Positions 25,359 through 34,615 of a stretch of 64,000 nucleotides of DNA are shown piece after piece. The stretch comes from JBDIAG01 sp963835085 (lineage in GTDB: Bacteria; Actinomycetota; Actinomycetes; Actinomycetales; CAWJMD01). How positions within the stretch are numbered: position 1 is the stretch's first letter; every line of letters starts with the position of its first letter. The notes under the pieces are model-generated. The model was not told the DNA's origin. It saw nothing but the letters and a program-made list of their open reading frames with translations, and made no database searches. The stretch spans positions 3,162,001 through 3,226,000 of the forward strand of contig CAWIED010000001.1 in assembly GCA_963835085.1 (NCBI GenBank), read 5' to 3'. Both the position numbers and the translations under genes were made by a program.

Positions 25359-25547
25359 CGTCGAGCTGTCCGCGAGGGTCTTTCCGTCGAAGGGTGCGCC
25401 TCGATTTCTGCGACAAGCGCAAAACGCACTCCACAAACCTCGCCGCTGAGCCGCACATGGATGCTGATGAGGTTGGTGTTGTCTGTGAAGCTGGCGTGCA
25501 TCCATGCACAGCCCGGAACGGGCACCTCGCCAAGGGCACCTTGGCTA

Positions 25548-25806
25548 GACGATCTATTCCAAGACCGGTCCGTGGCCGTACGTAGTGAGTGCGCGGCGGA
25601 TCGGTCGATTCATGCGGCCGTCCACACCAGCTGACCCCGGATGAAACGGGAGGACCCCGCCCGGGTCAGACCGTCAGACCCGGTCGGTGTCCGGAATCCG
25701 ACGCCAGCACCCGCCAACGAACACCGAGTGAGCACAAGACCCCAGGCTTGCTGCACCGATCGAGCCGGATTCCGGACATCCACGCACCGAGAACAGTGAT
25801 CCGACC
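25548..25806 (+). repeat. Dispersed repeat, copy B
   Basis: It begins GACGATCTATTCCAAG and includes the core inverted pair TGTCCGGAATCCG (25688-25700) and its complement at 25766-25778, ending near CCGACC. Compared with copies A and C it has a short insertion or divergence in 25600-25680. No gene overlaps. Confidence 0.8.
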
Positions 25807-26429
25807 ACCCAGCGCCTGCCCTCACCGCCCAGCACGCACCGGATGGATGACCTCCTGCCCCCACCCGGCGCGACCCATGCGTCCATCTGTCACATTCCCG
25901 CTCACCCGTCACCCACCTGGTGACATCCCCACGAACAACGTCACAGCTCAACGGCCCAAGGGCGGCCACCAGCTCTGAAAACCCGGCAATCAGCACGCCA
26001 CTCAAACACCTGCCCCCTGGAATAGGACTAGCTGACGACACGCGCCCCCGGCAGCCCGCCCCAGCAACACTTCCGCGTGCATGACCACAGTACGAGCCGA
26101 TCACCCCATTACCGACGCCCACCAGAGCGGGCCGACACTGTAGTGGCGCCGGCAGGGTGTCGGGCCACCGATCCCAGTCTCGCGGAGTTCACCTCCGCGG
26201 CACCCACCACGAACGCCCTGGACGAGGCGCTGACGCCACACGCGCCGCACAACGGCAACAAACCCGGGTCACGATCGACAGCTGTGGGACTACATTGACC
26301 TCGCCACTGGGCCCGTCCAAATCCGAGCCGGCCCGGCGCTAGAGACAACGCAAGCCAAGACACGCCTTCAAACACATCACTCTCAGAAACATCGCATACA
26401 AGAAACATCGCTTACAGAGCGGAGGCCAC

Positions 26430-27347
26430 ATGTACAACGTCCCGAGCCAGCGCGGAAAGTATGTGATCGTCACCGGGTCGAACAGCGGCATCGGCAAGGA
26501 GGCGGCGAGACGGTTGGCCGCTGCCGGGGCTGAGCTCGTGCTGGCTGTGCGCACACCGGCCAAGGGTGAAGCGGCCCGAGTCGAGATCCTGCGAGACACA
26601 CCCGAGGCCAGCATCGACGTCCGTCGCCTCGACCTGGCCGACCTGTCGAGTGTCCGAGATTTCGCCCAAGGCCTGCTTGACGACGGCCGCGCCATCGACA
26701 CCTTGGTGAACAACGCCGGGGTGATGGCGCCCCCGAAGCGGATGCTCACGGTCGACGGCTTCGAATTGCAGTGGGGCAGCAACTTCCTCGGTCCGTTCGC
26801 GCTGACCAACCTGGTGCTACCCCTGCTGCTGCGGGCCGGGCAGCCGCGGGTGGCCACCATGGCCAGCGGCACGGCCAACTTCGGCCGCATTCACTTCCGC
26901 GATCTCGATTGGGCCCGGCGCTACAGCCCGAGCCTGTCGTACGCGCAGTCGAAACTGGCCGATCTGCTCCTGGGCCTGCACCTGGCCGACGTCGCCCGCA
27001 CCCGGGGCTGGGCGCTGACGAGCACGCTCGCTCATCCCGGCTACACCCGCACGAACCTGCAGACCGCCGGCGCCAACCTCGGCCGCGACACCCCGCGCCG
27101 CACTCTGCTGTCCGCAGATCGCACGATCGTGCCGTCACAGGAGGTGCAGACGGGCGCCGAGCCGCTGCTGTTCGCGGCCGCCGACCCGGCCGCCGACAAC
27201 GGCGCCTACTACGGCCCGGGCGGCACACTGGGACTCGTCGGACCCACCAAGCGCTGCGCTATCCCGCGCAGCGCCCGGGGGCCGAGCCTGGCCCGCAGCC
27301 TGTGGGCGGTGGCGGCGGACCTGACAGGCACAGATCTACCCGTCTGA
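26430..27347 (+). CDS. Short-chain dehydrogenase/reductase
   Basis: 305 aa, in the length range of the protochlorophyllide-reductase/retinol-dehydrogenase-like SDRs. Nucleotide motif TGSNSGIG (about 15-22), NNAG (about 94-97), catalytic Ser in MASGTAN and YAQSK (Tyr and Lys) are all intact. GGAGG precedes ATG 26430. It stands alone after the long repeat region and is convergent with the permease gene, their ends overlapping by 12 bp. Substrate unknown. Confidence 0.88.
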   Translation: MYNVPSQRGKYVIVTGSNSGIGKEAARRLAAAGAELVLAVRTPAKGEAARVEILRDTPEASIDVRRLDLADLSSVRDFAQGLLDDGRAIDTLVNNAGVMAPPKRMLTVDGFELQWGSNFLGPFALTNLVLPLLLRAGQPRVATMASGTANFGRIHFRDLDWARRYSPSLSYAQSKLADLLLGLHLADVARTRGWALTSTLAHPGYTRTNLQTAGANLGRDTPRRTLLSADRTIVPSQEVQTGAEPLLFAAADPAADNGAYYGPGGTLGLVGPTKRCAIPRSARGPSLARSLWAVAADLTGTDLPV

Positions 27348-28826
27348 CCTCGAGTAGTCCTCGGCCGGGATGCCCGCCCCGAGGCCAACCCGGGAGTGCT
27401 TGTACCCGTAGGCGAAGTAGATGACGAACCCGAGCACCATCCACACCAGGAAGCGCAGCCAGGTCTCGGCAGTCAGGTTCAGCATGAGGAAGACGCAGAT
27501 CGCCGCCGACAGCCACGGCAGCCAGGGCGACAGCGGCGCCCGGAACGCACGCTTGAGATCCGGGCGGCGCTTGCGCAGGATCGGCACCGCGATCGACACG
27601 AGCGCAAACGCCGACAACGTGCCGATGTTGACCATCTCCTCGAGCTTGCCCACCGGAGTCAGCGAGGCCACCAGCGCCACCAGGGTGCCGATCGTGACAG
27701 TGATGAACACCGGGGTGCCCGTCCGAGGCGACACCCGGGCGAACCGCTGGGGCAGCAGACCGTCGCGCGCCATCGCGAACAGCACCCGGACGGCGCCGAT
27801 GATCAGCGTCATCACCACGGTGGTCAGACCGGCCACCGCGCCGGCCGAGATCAGCGTGGCGAAACCGTCCTTGCCGCGCGAGACGAAGGCGTTGGCGAGC
27901 GCGGCGTCGGGGTTGATGTCCTTGTAGTTGACCATTCCGGTGATCACCAGGGCGACGGCCATGTACAGGACCGTGCAGACCACGAGCGAGCCGATGATGC
28001 CGCGGGGCAGGTCGCGCTGGGGGTTGGCCGCCTCCTCCGCGGTGGTGGCCACCACGTCGAAGCCGATGTAGGCGAAGAACACCAGCGACGCCGCAAAGAT
28101 CACGCCGCTGATGCCGTACACGCCCGGAGCCCCGGTGACGATCTGCAGCACGGGGGTGTGCAGCCAGCCCTCGGCAGTCGAGCCCGCGGCGCTGGGCGGC
28201 ACAAAGGGGGTGTAGTTGGCCGGGTTGATGTAGAAGACGCCGGCCACGATCACGAACAGGACGATGAACAGCTTCAGCGCCACGAGCACGAGGTTGACCC
28301 GCAGCGACTCCTTAATGCCGTACGCCACCAGGGCGGTCAGTACCGCCACCAGCAAGAATGCGGCGAGGTTGAACGAGTCACCGTAGCCGAGGTGCTCGGG
28401 CCAGCTCAGGCCGATCTCGCCGAGGAACGTCTCGAAGTACGACGCCCATCCCTGCGCCACCACGGACGCCCCCAGCATCAGCTCCAGGATCAGGTCCCAG
28501 CCAATGATCCAGGCGACCAGTTCACCGAGGGTCGCGTACGAGAAGGTGTAGGCGGATCCGGAAACGGGCACGGTGGAAGCGAACTCGGCATAGCAGAGCG
28601 CCGCCAGCCCACAGCACAACGCGGCGATCACGAAGGAGAAGACGACCGACGGGCCGGCGTAGGCCTGCGCCACCCGTCCCGTCAGGGTGAAGATGCCGGC
28701 GCCGATGATGACACCGATGCCGAACACCGTCAGGTCGAGGGCGGTCAGGCTCTTCTTGAGTTTGAACTCGGGATCTTCAGTGTCGCGAAGAGACTTCTCG
28801 ATCGACTTGGTTCTCAGCAGGTCCAT
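27336..28826 (-). CDS. APC-family amino acid permease (cationic amino acid transporter-like)
   Basis: 496 aa with 12 or more hydrophobic segments. N-terminal FKLKKSLTALDLTVFGIGVIIGAGIF is the TM1 region of the CAT/YfnA type of the amino acid-polyamine-organocation superfamily, with the substrate-site GAGIF motif. Length and spacing fit H+- or Na+-coupled uptake of cationic or neutral amino acids; the substrate is not determinable. I placed the start at ATG 28826 (an in-frame GTG lies at 28832); neither has a good ribosome-binding site. The C-terminal tail overlaps the convergent SDR gene by 12 bp. Confidence 0.87.
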   Translation of the reverse strand: MDLLRTKSIEKSLRDTEDPEFKLKKSLTALDLTVFGIGVIIGAGIFTLTGRVAQAYAGPSVVFSFVIAALCCGLAALCYAEFASTVPVSGSAYTFSYATLGELVAWIIGWDLILELMLGASVVAQGWASYFETFLGEIGLSWPEHLGYGDSFNLAAFLLVAVLTALVAYGIKESLRVNLVLVALKLFIVLFVIVAGVFYINPANYTPFVPPSAAGSTAEGWLHTPVLQIVTGAPGVYGISGVIFAASLVFFAYIGFDVVATTAEEAANPQRDLPRGIIGSLVVCTVLYMAVALVITGMVNYKDINPDAALANAFVSRGKDGFATLISAGAVAGLTTVVMTLIIGAVRVLFAMARDGLLPQRFARVSPRTGTPVFITVTIGTLVALVASLTPVGKLEEMVNIGTLSAFALVSIAVPILRKRRPDLKRAFRAPLSPWLPWLSAAICVFLMLNLTAETWLRFLVWMVLGFVIYFAYGYKHSRVGLGAGIPAEDYSRSDG

Positions 28827-28907
28827 GCGCACAGAACGTAGTGCCTGCTACCCCTCGTCTGCTGCTCGCCCCCCGGACGCCGACCGCGCCGGGCCGCAGC
28901 GCGCCCG

Positions 28908-30236
28908 TCAGAGCCTGCGGGTCTTCTTCATATACGCGCGCAGATCGGCGTAGCTGCCGTCGGAATCGGCGAACATCACGACGTTGCGCGCCACTTCGAA
29001 CCAACCACCGGTCGACGGCTTGATGTCACGGGCGGCCGTGAGCAGGTCGTCCATGGTGATCAAGCGGGGCTTGCCGGTGCGCACGGAATCCATCAGCGCC
29101 GCCTCGGCGGCGGTCTCGCACAGGTACGCCAGATCTGCCCCGGAGCAGCCGTCAGTGAGCTTGGCCAGCTTGGCCACGTCGATACCCGCCACGGGCCGGG
29201 TCTTGAGGTGATGGCGCAGGATCGCCTCGCGCGCGGGGCCGTCGGGCGGCAGCACGAGCAGCGTACGGTCGAGCCGGCCCGGCCGACGCAGCGCCGGGTC
29301 GATGTCCCACGGCTGGTTGGTGGCCGCGAGCACGAACACGCCCTCGTTCGCCGAGTCGACGCCGTCGAGCTCGGCCAGCAGCTGATTCACCGTGCCGCGC
29401 ATGGCCGACTGCCGGGTCTGCGACCGCTTGAGGCCGAGGGCGTCGAGCTCATCGAGAAACAGCACCACGGGGGCCTGGCTGCGGGCCAGTCGGAACAGCT
29501 CCTGAATGTTCTTCTCGCTGTTGCCGATCCACATGTCGAGGATGTCCGCAAGCCCTACCGAGATGAACTTGGCGCCCATCTCCCCGGCCACGGCCCGGGC
29601 GACGAACGTCTTGCCACAGCCGGGCGGCCCGTAGAGCAACAGCCCACCGCGCAGGCTCTTGCCGTACATCTTGCGGAGCTCGGGATTGCGCAGCGGCGCC
29701 AGGAACGAGACCTCCAGCCGCTCCTTCACGTCCGTCATGCCGCCTACGTCGGCCAGGGTCAGCTCAGCACGCTCCACGTCCCAGGCCGAGACCGCCGGCT
29801 GCGGGCCATCGTCGCTGACGAACATCGGCTCGGCGATGTCGCCCACCTGGCTCTCCGCGGCATGCCAGTCGAAGTCGAACGCCCGCTCGACAGGCGACGT
29901 CTCCCGGGACGACGGGGTCGCCGCGCCAGAATCCTTCGAACCGGCTTCAGTCTGCTCCGCGATCGGTGAAGCAGGTGCCTCCGGTGCGCCAGGGTTCGCC
30001 GACGGTTCCGCGTTCGCGACCAAGCCGGGCGGCGCGGCGGGACTGCCCAGGGCAGCCCCCATCAACGCGCCCGCCTGCGGGTTGGCAGGCTCGGCGGCCA
30101 GCACCGCGGCAAGGTGGACGATGGCCTCCTGACGGCGTCCGGCGTCGAGCAGGAGGCCGGCCAGATGCAACCGCAGCGTCACATCGCCGGGTGCCGCCTC
30201 TACCGCACGAGCCAGGGCGTCCAGAAGATCATTCAC
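28908..30236 (-). CDS. AAA+ ATPase with N-terminal TPR-like segment
   Basis: 442 aa. Residues 1-65 are a helical TPR-like module (DALARAVEAAPGDVTLRLHLAGLLLDAGRRQEA...). Next is an acidic, Ala/Pro-rich linker to about 145. One AAA module follows: LADVGGMTDVKERLE, Walker A GPPGCGKT, pore-like SVGLADILDMWIGNSEKN, Walker B VVLFLDELDALG, sensor ATNQPWDIDPALRRPGRLDR with arginine fingers. It resembles the Cdc48/FtsH-type classic AAA clade but has no protease domain. The GTG start is 11 bp after the KimA-like stop, so it is probably co-transcribed with that transporter. Function not known; a remodelling role is likely. Confidence 0.78.
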   Translation of the reverse strand: MNDLLDALARAVEAAPGDVTLRLHLAGLLLDAGRRQEAIVHLAAVLAAEPANPQAGALMGAALGSPAAPPGLVANAEPSANPGAPEAPASPIAEQTEAGSKDSGAATPSSRETSPVERAFDFDWHAAESQVGDIAEPMFVSDDGPQPAVSAWDVERAELTLADVGGMTDVKERLEVSFLAPLRNPELRKMYGKSLRGGLLLYGPPGCGKTFVARAVAGEMGAKFISVGLADILDMWIGNSEKNIQELFRLARSQAPVVLFLDELDALGLKRSQTRQSAMRGTVNQLLAELDGVDSANEGVFVLAATNQPWDIDPALRRPGRLDRTLLVLPPDGPAREAILRHHLKTRPVAGIDVAKLAKLTDGCSGADLAYLCETAAEAALMDSVRTGKPRLITMDDLLTAARDIKPSTGGWFEVARNVVMFADSDGSYADLRAYMKKTRRL

Positions 30237-30247
30237 GCTATCCAGTC

Positions 30248-32293
30248 TTACCTATCGGCCTGCGCATGCGCCGCCGGCATCGCAACGACCTTCTCGCGGG
30301 GTACGGCAGGGGCGGCCGGCGGCGTCGGCCGCAGCGGCGGAGCCGGATGCACGGCGTCCGCCACCCGCCCCTGACCGAGCTGGTAGGGCACGGAGATCAC
30401 CATGACGTTCCGGATCGAGCGAAGCCGGAGCTTGAGCCGCAGCGCGTTCTGGTTGTGCAGCAGTTCCTGCCACCAACTGGCCACGACATACTCCGGTACG
30501 AACACCGCCACGAGCTCACGCGGGTTGTCTCCGGCCAACCGACTGACGTACTGAGCCACCGGCTCACAGATGTCGCGGTAGGGGCAGTCGAGAATCGTCA
30601 ATGGCACCGGCACATCCGCCAACTTCCAGGCGCTGACCAGAGCGGCCGTCTGCTCGGGCTCGGACTGCACGGTCACCGCCTCCAGCGTGGCAGGCCGGCT
30701 GGCCCGGGCGTAGCCCACCGACGTGAGCGCCGGTTCGTTCACGGTCGACACCAACACCACGGCATGCACCCTGCTCGGCAGGGCGCGGGCACTGCGCCGC
30801 GGCACCAGCTCGGCCCGCACCTGCTCGTAGTGATGGAAGACCTTGTTCATCAGCCAGCACAGCAGCGGCACAGCGATCACCACGAGGTAGGCACCACCGG
30901 TGAACTTGCTGACCAGCACGATCACCAGCACGAGCCCGGTGAGACCGGCACCGAAGGCGTTGATCATGCGGGAGACCTGGATCTGGGTACGCACCCCGGC
31001 CGCTGTGACGGTGCGCAGTTCGCGGTTCCAATGCCGCACCATGCCGATCTGGCTCAAGGTGAACGACGTGAACACGCCGAGGATGTACAGGTGCAACAGG
31101 CTGTCGACATCGGCCCGGTACACCACCAGGAGTGCACCGGCCACGATGGCCAGACTGATGATGCCGTTGCTGAACGCGAGCCGGTCGCCGCGATTGCGCA
31201 ACGGACGCGGCAGCAGGTCATGGTGGGCCAACACCGACGCCAACATTGGAAAGCCGTTGAAGGCCGTGTTCGCGGCCAGAATGAGCACCAGGGCCGTGGT
31301 GGCCTGCACATAGAAGAACACCGGGCTGGCCGTGCCACCGAACACCGACGCCGCCAGCTGCGCGATCACCGTCAACTGCGGGTCGGTGTGACAGTTGCCG
31401 GCGAAACCCACGAGGTCGCAGGTGTTCTCAGCAACGTGCACCCGGGCGATCATGGCCAGCACCGTGATCCCCGCGAACATCACGACCGCGATCACACCCA
31501 TGGCCAGCAAGGTGCGGGCAGCGTTGCGGGCCTTCGGACGACGGAAGGCTGGCACCCCGTTGCTGATCGCCTCCACCCCGGTCAGAGCCGTACAGCCTGA
31601 CGAGAACCCTTGCAGCGCAAGGAAGACCAGCGCCACCCCGGTGAGGCCGAGGTGCTCAGGCCGCACGCTGTAGGTGGCGCTCATCGCCACCGGCGCCGAG
31701 CCGAGCACCGTGCGGGCCAGGCCCACCGCCACCAACACCAGGATGCCCACCACGAACAGATAGGTGGGCACCGCGAACAGCCGTCCCGACTCGCGCACGC
31801 CGCGAAGGTTCATGGTGGCCAGCAGCACCACCAGGCCGACGGCCAGCGCAACCCGCCAGGCGTACAACACCGGCACCGCCGAGACCAGGTTGTCCACGCC
31901 CGCGGCGACCGACACGGCCACGGTCATCACGTAGTCCACCATCAGCGACGCGGCCACCACCATCCCCGCGGTGCGGCCCAGGTTATGCGTGACCACCTCG
32001 TACGAACCGCCCCCGCTGGGGTAGGCCCGCACGACCTGTCGGTACGACACCACCACCACGCTCAGCAGCACCACCACGGCCAACCCGATCCACGGCGTCA
32101 GGTACAAGAACGCCAACCCGCCCAGGGTGAGTACCTTGAGAATCGCCTCCGTTGCGTACGCCACGGACGAGAGCGGATCGGAGGCGAAGATCGGCAGGGC
32201 GATCCGCTTGGGCAGCAAGGTTTCACCCAGCTCGGCCGGTGCGACTGGCTTGCCGAGCACCACACGTTTGAGGCTGGACAACTCACGCAACAT
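30248..32293 (-). CDS. kimA: KimA-like potassium importer (APC superfamily)
   Basis: 681 aa from ATG 32293; a TTG at 32332 extends it by 13 residues, but the family normally begins near LSSLKRVVLGKP. About 12 membrane helices (residues 40-440) begin with LLPKRIALPIFASDPLSSVAYATE, the hallmark of KimA/YdaO-type K+ importers. They are followed by a cytosolic C-terminal domain of about 200 residues with the alpha/beta appearance of the family. KimA brings in K+ with the proton gradient and in Bacillus is c-di-AMP-controlled. It is divergent from the KdpD-like sensor and near kup, which strongly supports a K+ role. No ydaO-type riboswitch fits in the 58-bp gap to the sensor gene. Confidence 0.83.
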   Translation of the reverse strand: MLRELSSLKRVVLGKPVAPAELGETLLPKRIALPIFASDPLSSVAYATEAILKVLTLGGLAFLYLTPWIGLAVVVLLSVVVVSYRQVVRAYPSGGGSYEVVTHNLGRTAGMVVAASLMVDYVMTVAVSVAAGVDNLVSAVPVLYAWRVALAVGLVVLLATMNLRGVRESGRLFAVPTYLFVVGILVLVAVGLARTVLGSAPVAMSATYSVRPEHLGLTGVALVFLALQGFSSGCTALTGVEAISNGVPAFRRPKARNAARTLLAMGVIAVVMFAGITVLAMIARVHVAENTCDLVGFAGNCHTDPQLTVIAQLAASVFGGTASPVFFYVQATTALVLILAANTAFNGFPMLASVLAHHDLLPRPLRNRGDRLAFSNGIISLAIVAGALLVVYRADVDSLLHLYILGVFTSFTLSQIGMVRHWNRELRTVTAAGVRTQIQVSRMINAFGAGLTGLVLVIVLVSKFTGGAYLVVIAVPLLCWLMNKVFHHYEQVRAELVPRRSARALPSRVHAVVLVSTVNEPALTSVGYARASRPATLEAVTVQSEPEQTAALVSAWKLADVPVPLTILDCPYRDICEPVAQYVSRLAGDNPRELVAVFVPEYVVASWWQELLHNQNALRLKLRLRSIRNVMVISVPYQLGQGRVADAVHPAPPLRPTPPAAPAVPREKVVAMPAAHAQADR

Positions 32294-32351
32294 GATGTCG
32301 ACGCTAGATCGAGCGGCGTTGGCGATCTGCAAGGAGAGAACGGATCAGCGC

Positions 32352-33863
32352 ATGGATCCTGCAAGGATCACCGGGGGTAGCCGCGCGGGTGGCCTGCGGC
32401 CGGTGGCTACCAGCGCGGTCGGCGCGCTGGCGCCGGCCCGACTGGCCACCGGCCTGGTCGTCGCTCTGTTGTCACCGCCGTTGACCACTGCTGCCCTGCT
32501 CGCTACCGGCGACCTCGTCGACCCGGCCGGACACGCCCTGGTCTTCCTGCTCGACGTGGTGCTCACCGCCCTCGTGGGCGGAATGCTGCCGGCTCTCGTG
32601 GCGGCGGTCGTGGCGATGATGCTGCTGAACTTCTACTTCATCGAGCCGTTGCACACGTTGCGGATCTCCGAGCCGCACGACGTCACGAGTCTCGTGGTGT
32701 TCCTCGTGGCTGCCGTCCTGGTGGGAGCGGTCGTGCACCGCGCAGCGTTGTTGTCTGCCCGAGCGGCGCGCTCGTCGGCCGAGGCCAACACCCTGGCGGC
32801 CGTCGCCGGCGGCATCATCGGCGGCGAGGAGGCCCTGCCCGCGCTGTTGGAGGAGCTGCGCACCGCATTCGGCATGTCGTCGGTGGCCCTGCTGTCGAGC
32901 CTGCCCGTCGAAGCGAGCGACAGTTCGCGGGCGCGCTGGCAGGTCGAGGCGAGCAAGGGCGAGGTGCCACCCGCACGGCCTGAAGAGGCCGACGTCGTGG
33001 TGGCGGGCGGTGACGACCTCGTCCTGGCGCTGAGCGGACGCCCGCTGCTGCCGTCCGACCGGCAGGTGCTCGGGGCCTTCGCTGCTCAGGCACAGGGCCT
33101 GCTGGAGCGCGACCGGCTGGCGCGGGAGGCCGCGCGCGCCGACCAGCTGGCAGCCGCCGACCGGCTGCGCAACGCGCTCTTGGCCGCCCTCGGCCATGAC
33201 CTGCGCACTCCCTTGGCGTCGGCCACCGCAGCCGTCAGCAGCCTGCGCAGTCACGATGTGCAGTGGAGTCCGCAGGAGCAGGGCGAGCTGCTGCTCACCG
33301 CGGATCGCTCTCTGCACCGCCTCGGCGTGCTCATCACCGACCTGCTCGATCTGTCGAGGCTGCAGGCAGGAGTGCTGGCGCCCATCCGGCAGCCGGTGTG
33401 GCTCGATGAGCTCGTGGGCCCTGCCCTGGCCGAGCTCGGGCCCGACGCCGATCCGGTGCTGGTGGACGTGCCCGACGACCTGGCACCCGCCCTCGCCGAC
33501 GGGGCTCTGGCGCTGCGTGTCCTGGTCAATCTGCTCGGCAACGCACTGCAGCACTCACCCCGCGGCCGGCCTCCGCTGGTCAGCGCGGACGCCGACGACG
33601 AGAGCGTGCGACTGCGCGTGATCGACGTCGGTCCCGGGGTCACCCCGGCCGACAAGGAGATCATGTTCCGTCCGTTCCAGCGCCTTGGCGACACCGACAA
33701 CACCACCGGCCTGGGCTTGGGCCTTGCCCTCTCGCGCGGTCTCGTCGAGGCGATGGACGGCGACCTGGCGGCGTACGACACCCCGGGTGGCGGGCTGACG
33801 ATGGTGCTCCGGTTGCCGCGGGCCCACCTTGACGACGAACCGCTTGCCCCGGAGCAGGACTGA
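32352..33863 (+). CDS. kdpD: KdpD-like sensor histidine kinase lacking the KdpD/USP N-terminus
   Basis: 503 aa. Four close-packed TM helices (about 25-120, DUF4118 type, including LNFYFIEPLHTL typical of KdpD) are followed by a GAF-like region, the HisKA box ALGHDLRTPLAS with the phospho-accepting His, and HATPase motifs NLLGNALQHSP, DVGPGV and GLGLGLALSRG. Classical KdpD is about 900 aa with an N-terminal KdpD/USP part; that part is missing here. AAGGAG is somewhat distant from ATG 32352. Stop overlaps the kdpE start. No kdpFABC lies nearby; the neighbours are instead KimA-like and Kup transporters, presumably its targets. Confidence 0.85.
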   Translation: MDPARITGGSRAGGLRPVATSAVGALAPARLATGLVVALLSPPLTTAALLATGDLVDPAGHALVFLLDVVLTALVGGMLPALVAAVVAMMLLNFYFIEPLHTLRISEPHDVTSLVVFLVAAVLVGAVVHRAALLSARAARSSAEANTLAAVAGGIIGGEEALPALLEELRTAFGMSSVALLSSLPVEASDSSRARWQVEASKGEVPPARPEEADVVVAGGDDLVLALSGRPLLPSDRQVLGAFAAQAQGLLERDRLAREAARADQLAAADRLRNALLAALGHDLRTPLASATAAVSSLRSHDVQWSPQEQGELLLTADRSLHRLGVLITDLLDLSRLQAGVLAPIRQPVWLDELVGPALAELGPDADPVLVDVPDDLAPALADGALALRVLVNLLGNALQHSPRGRPPLVSADADDESVRLRVIDVGPGVTPADKEIMFRPFQRLGDTDNTTGLGLGLALSRGLVEAMDGDLAAYDTPGGGLTMVLRLPRAHLDDEPLAPEQD

Positions 33864-34576
33864 TGCGGGTGCTGGTGGTCGAGGACGACTCCCAGATCGC
33901 CCGGGCGTTGCGCATCAACCTGCGCGCCCGCGGCCACGAGGTGGACGTGGCCGAAACGGGCGCCGGGGCTCTGCAGGCGGCGTCGGTGAACCCGCCCGAC
34001 GTGGTCATCCTCGACCTGGGCCTGCCCGACCTCAGTGGCCTCGATGTCATCGCCGGCCTGCGCGGCTGGACGGAGGTCGCGATCATCGTGTTGTCCGGGC
34101 GTACCGGCAGCGCCGACAAGGTGGCGGCCCTGGACGCCGGCGCCGACGACTACATGACCAAGCCGTTCGGCATGGAGGAGTTGCTGGCCCGGCTACGCGC
34201 TCTCAATCGGCGACGCGGGGCGGGGGCCGAGGCCGAGAATCCCCGGGTCAGGACGGGCGACATCACGATCGACCTGTCGAGCCGGCAGGTGATCCGGCAC
34301 TCCGGCGCAGGCGACGAGCCGATTCGACTGACGCCCACCGAATGGGCCCTGCTCGAAGCACTGTCCCGACGGCCCGGCGCCCTGCTGTCTCAACGTCAGC
34401 TCATCCTGGAGGTGTGGGGGCCGGCGTATGTCAGCCAGCCGTCGAACCTGCGGCTGTACATGACCCAGTTGCGCCGCAAGCTCGAACCCGTGCCCGCGCG
34501 TCCGCGCTATCTGCTCACCGAGGCGGGGATGGGCTATCGCTTCCAACCCGATCCGGCCGAGTCGGCACCGACGTAG
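33863..34576 (+). CDS. kdpE: KdpE-like response regulator
   Basis: 237 aa OmpR-type regulator. The receiver domain has the acidic pair EDD (about 8-10), phosphorylation Asp in VVILDLGLPDLSG (about 53), the Thr/Ser switch LSG, and Lys in MTKPF. The C-terminal winged helix contains LTPTEWALLEALSRRPGALLSQRQLILEVWGP and RPRYLLTEAGMGYRF, close to KdpE. Overlaps the kinase stop (TGATG), so the pair is co-translated. It is convergent with kup. Confidence 0.9.
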   Translation: MRVLVVEDDSQIARALRINLRARGHEVDVAETGAGALQAASVNPPDVVILDLGLPDLSGLDVIAGLRGWTEVAIIVLSGRTGSADKVAALDAGADDYMTKPFGMEELLARLRALNRRRGAGAEAENPRVRTGDITIDLSSRQVIRHSGAGDEPIRLTPTEWALLEALSRRPGALLSQRQLILEVWGPAYVSQPSNLRLYMTQLRRKLEPVPARPRYLLTEAGMGYRFQPDPAESAPT

Positions 34577-34615
34577 GCACGGTTCACGACGGCTTGGCCC
34601 TAGGACGGCATGGGT

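Larger units (their letters stand above)
24581..26429. other. 1.85-kb repeat-rich region without genes
   Basis: No frame here has a convincing start and composition. Contents from left to right: a degenerate GC-rich stretch (24655-24885) with repeated GTCGTGGCC/GTCGTTGCC and GGTGCCCAGGCC motifs; a 72-73-bp tandem array (25052-25358); dispersed repeat copy B (25548-25806); then unique AT-richer DNA up to the ribosome-binding site of the SDR gene. GGAATAGGACTAG near 26019 weakly resembles the inverted terminal motif of copy A. Confidence 0.6.

Noticed and set aside
24925..25449. A 174-codon ORF covering the 72-bp tandem repeats.
   Set aside because: The unit is 72-73 bp, so frame is not kept between copies, and codon use is unlike neighbouring genes.
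25610..26122. A 170-codon minus-strand ORF after the tandem repeats.
   Set aside because: It runs through dispersed repeat copy B, shows no domain and has no ribosome-binding site.
27396..28841. A 481-codon plus-strand frame over the amino acid permease gene.
   Set aside because: Composition is Gln/His/Arg-rich without a recognisable fold; it is the antisense of a clear membrane transporter.
32294..32351. Possible ydaO/c-di-AMP riboswitch ahead of the KimA-like gene.
   Set aside because: Only 58 bp separate it from the divergent kinase gene, far too short, and no consensus is visible.
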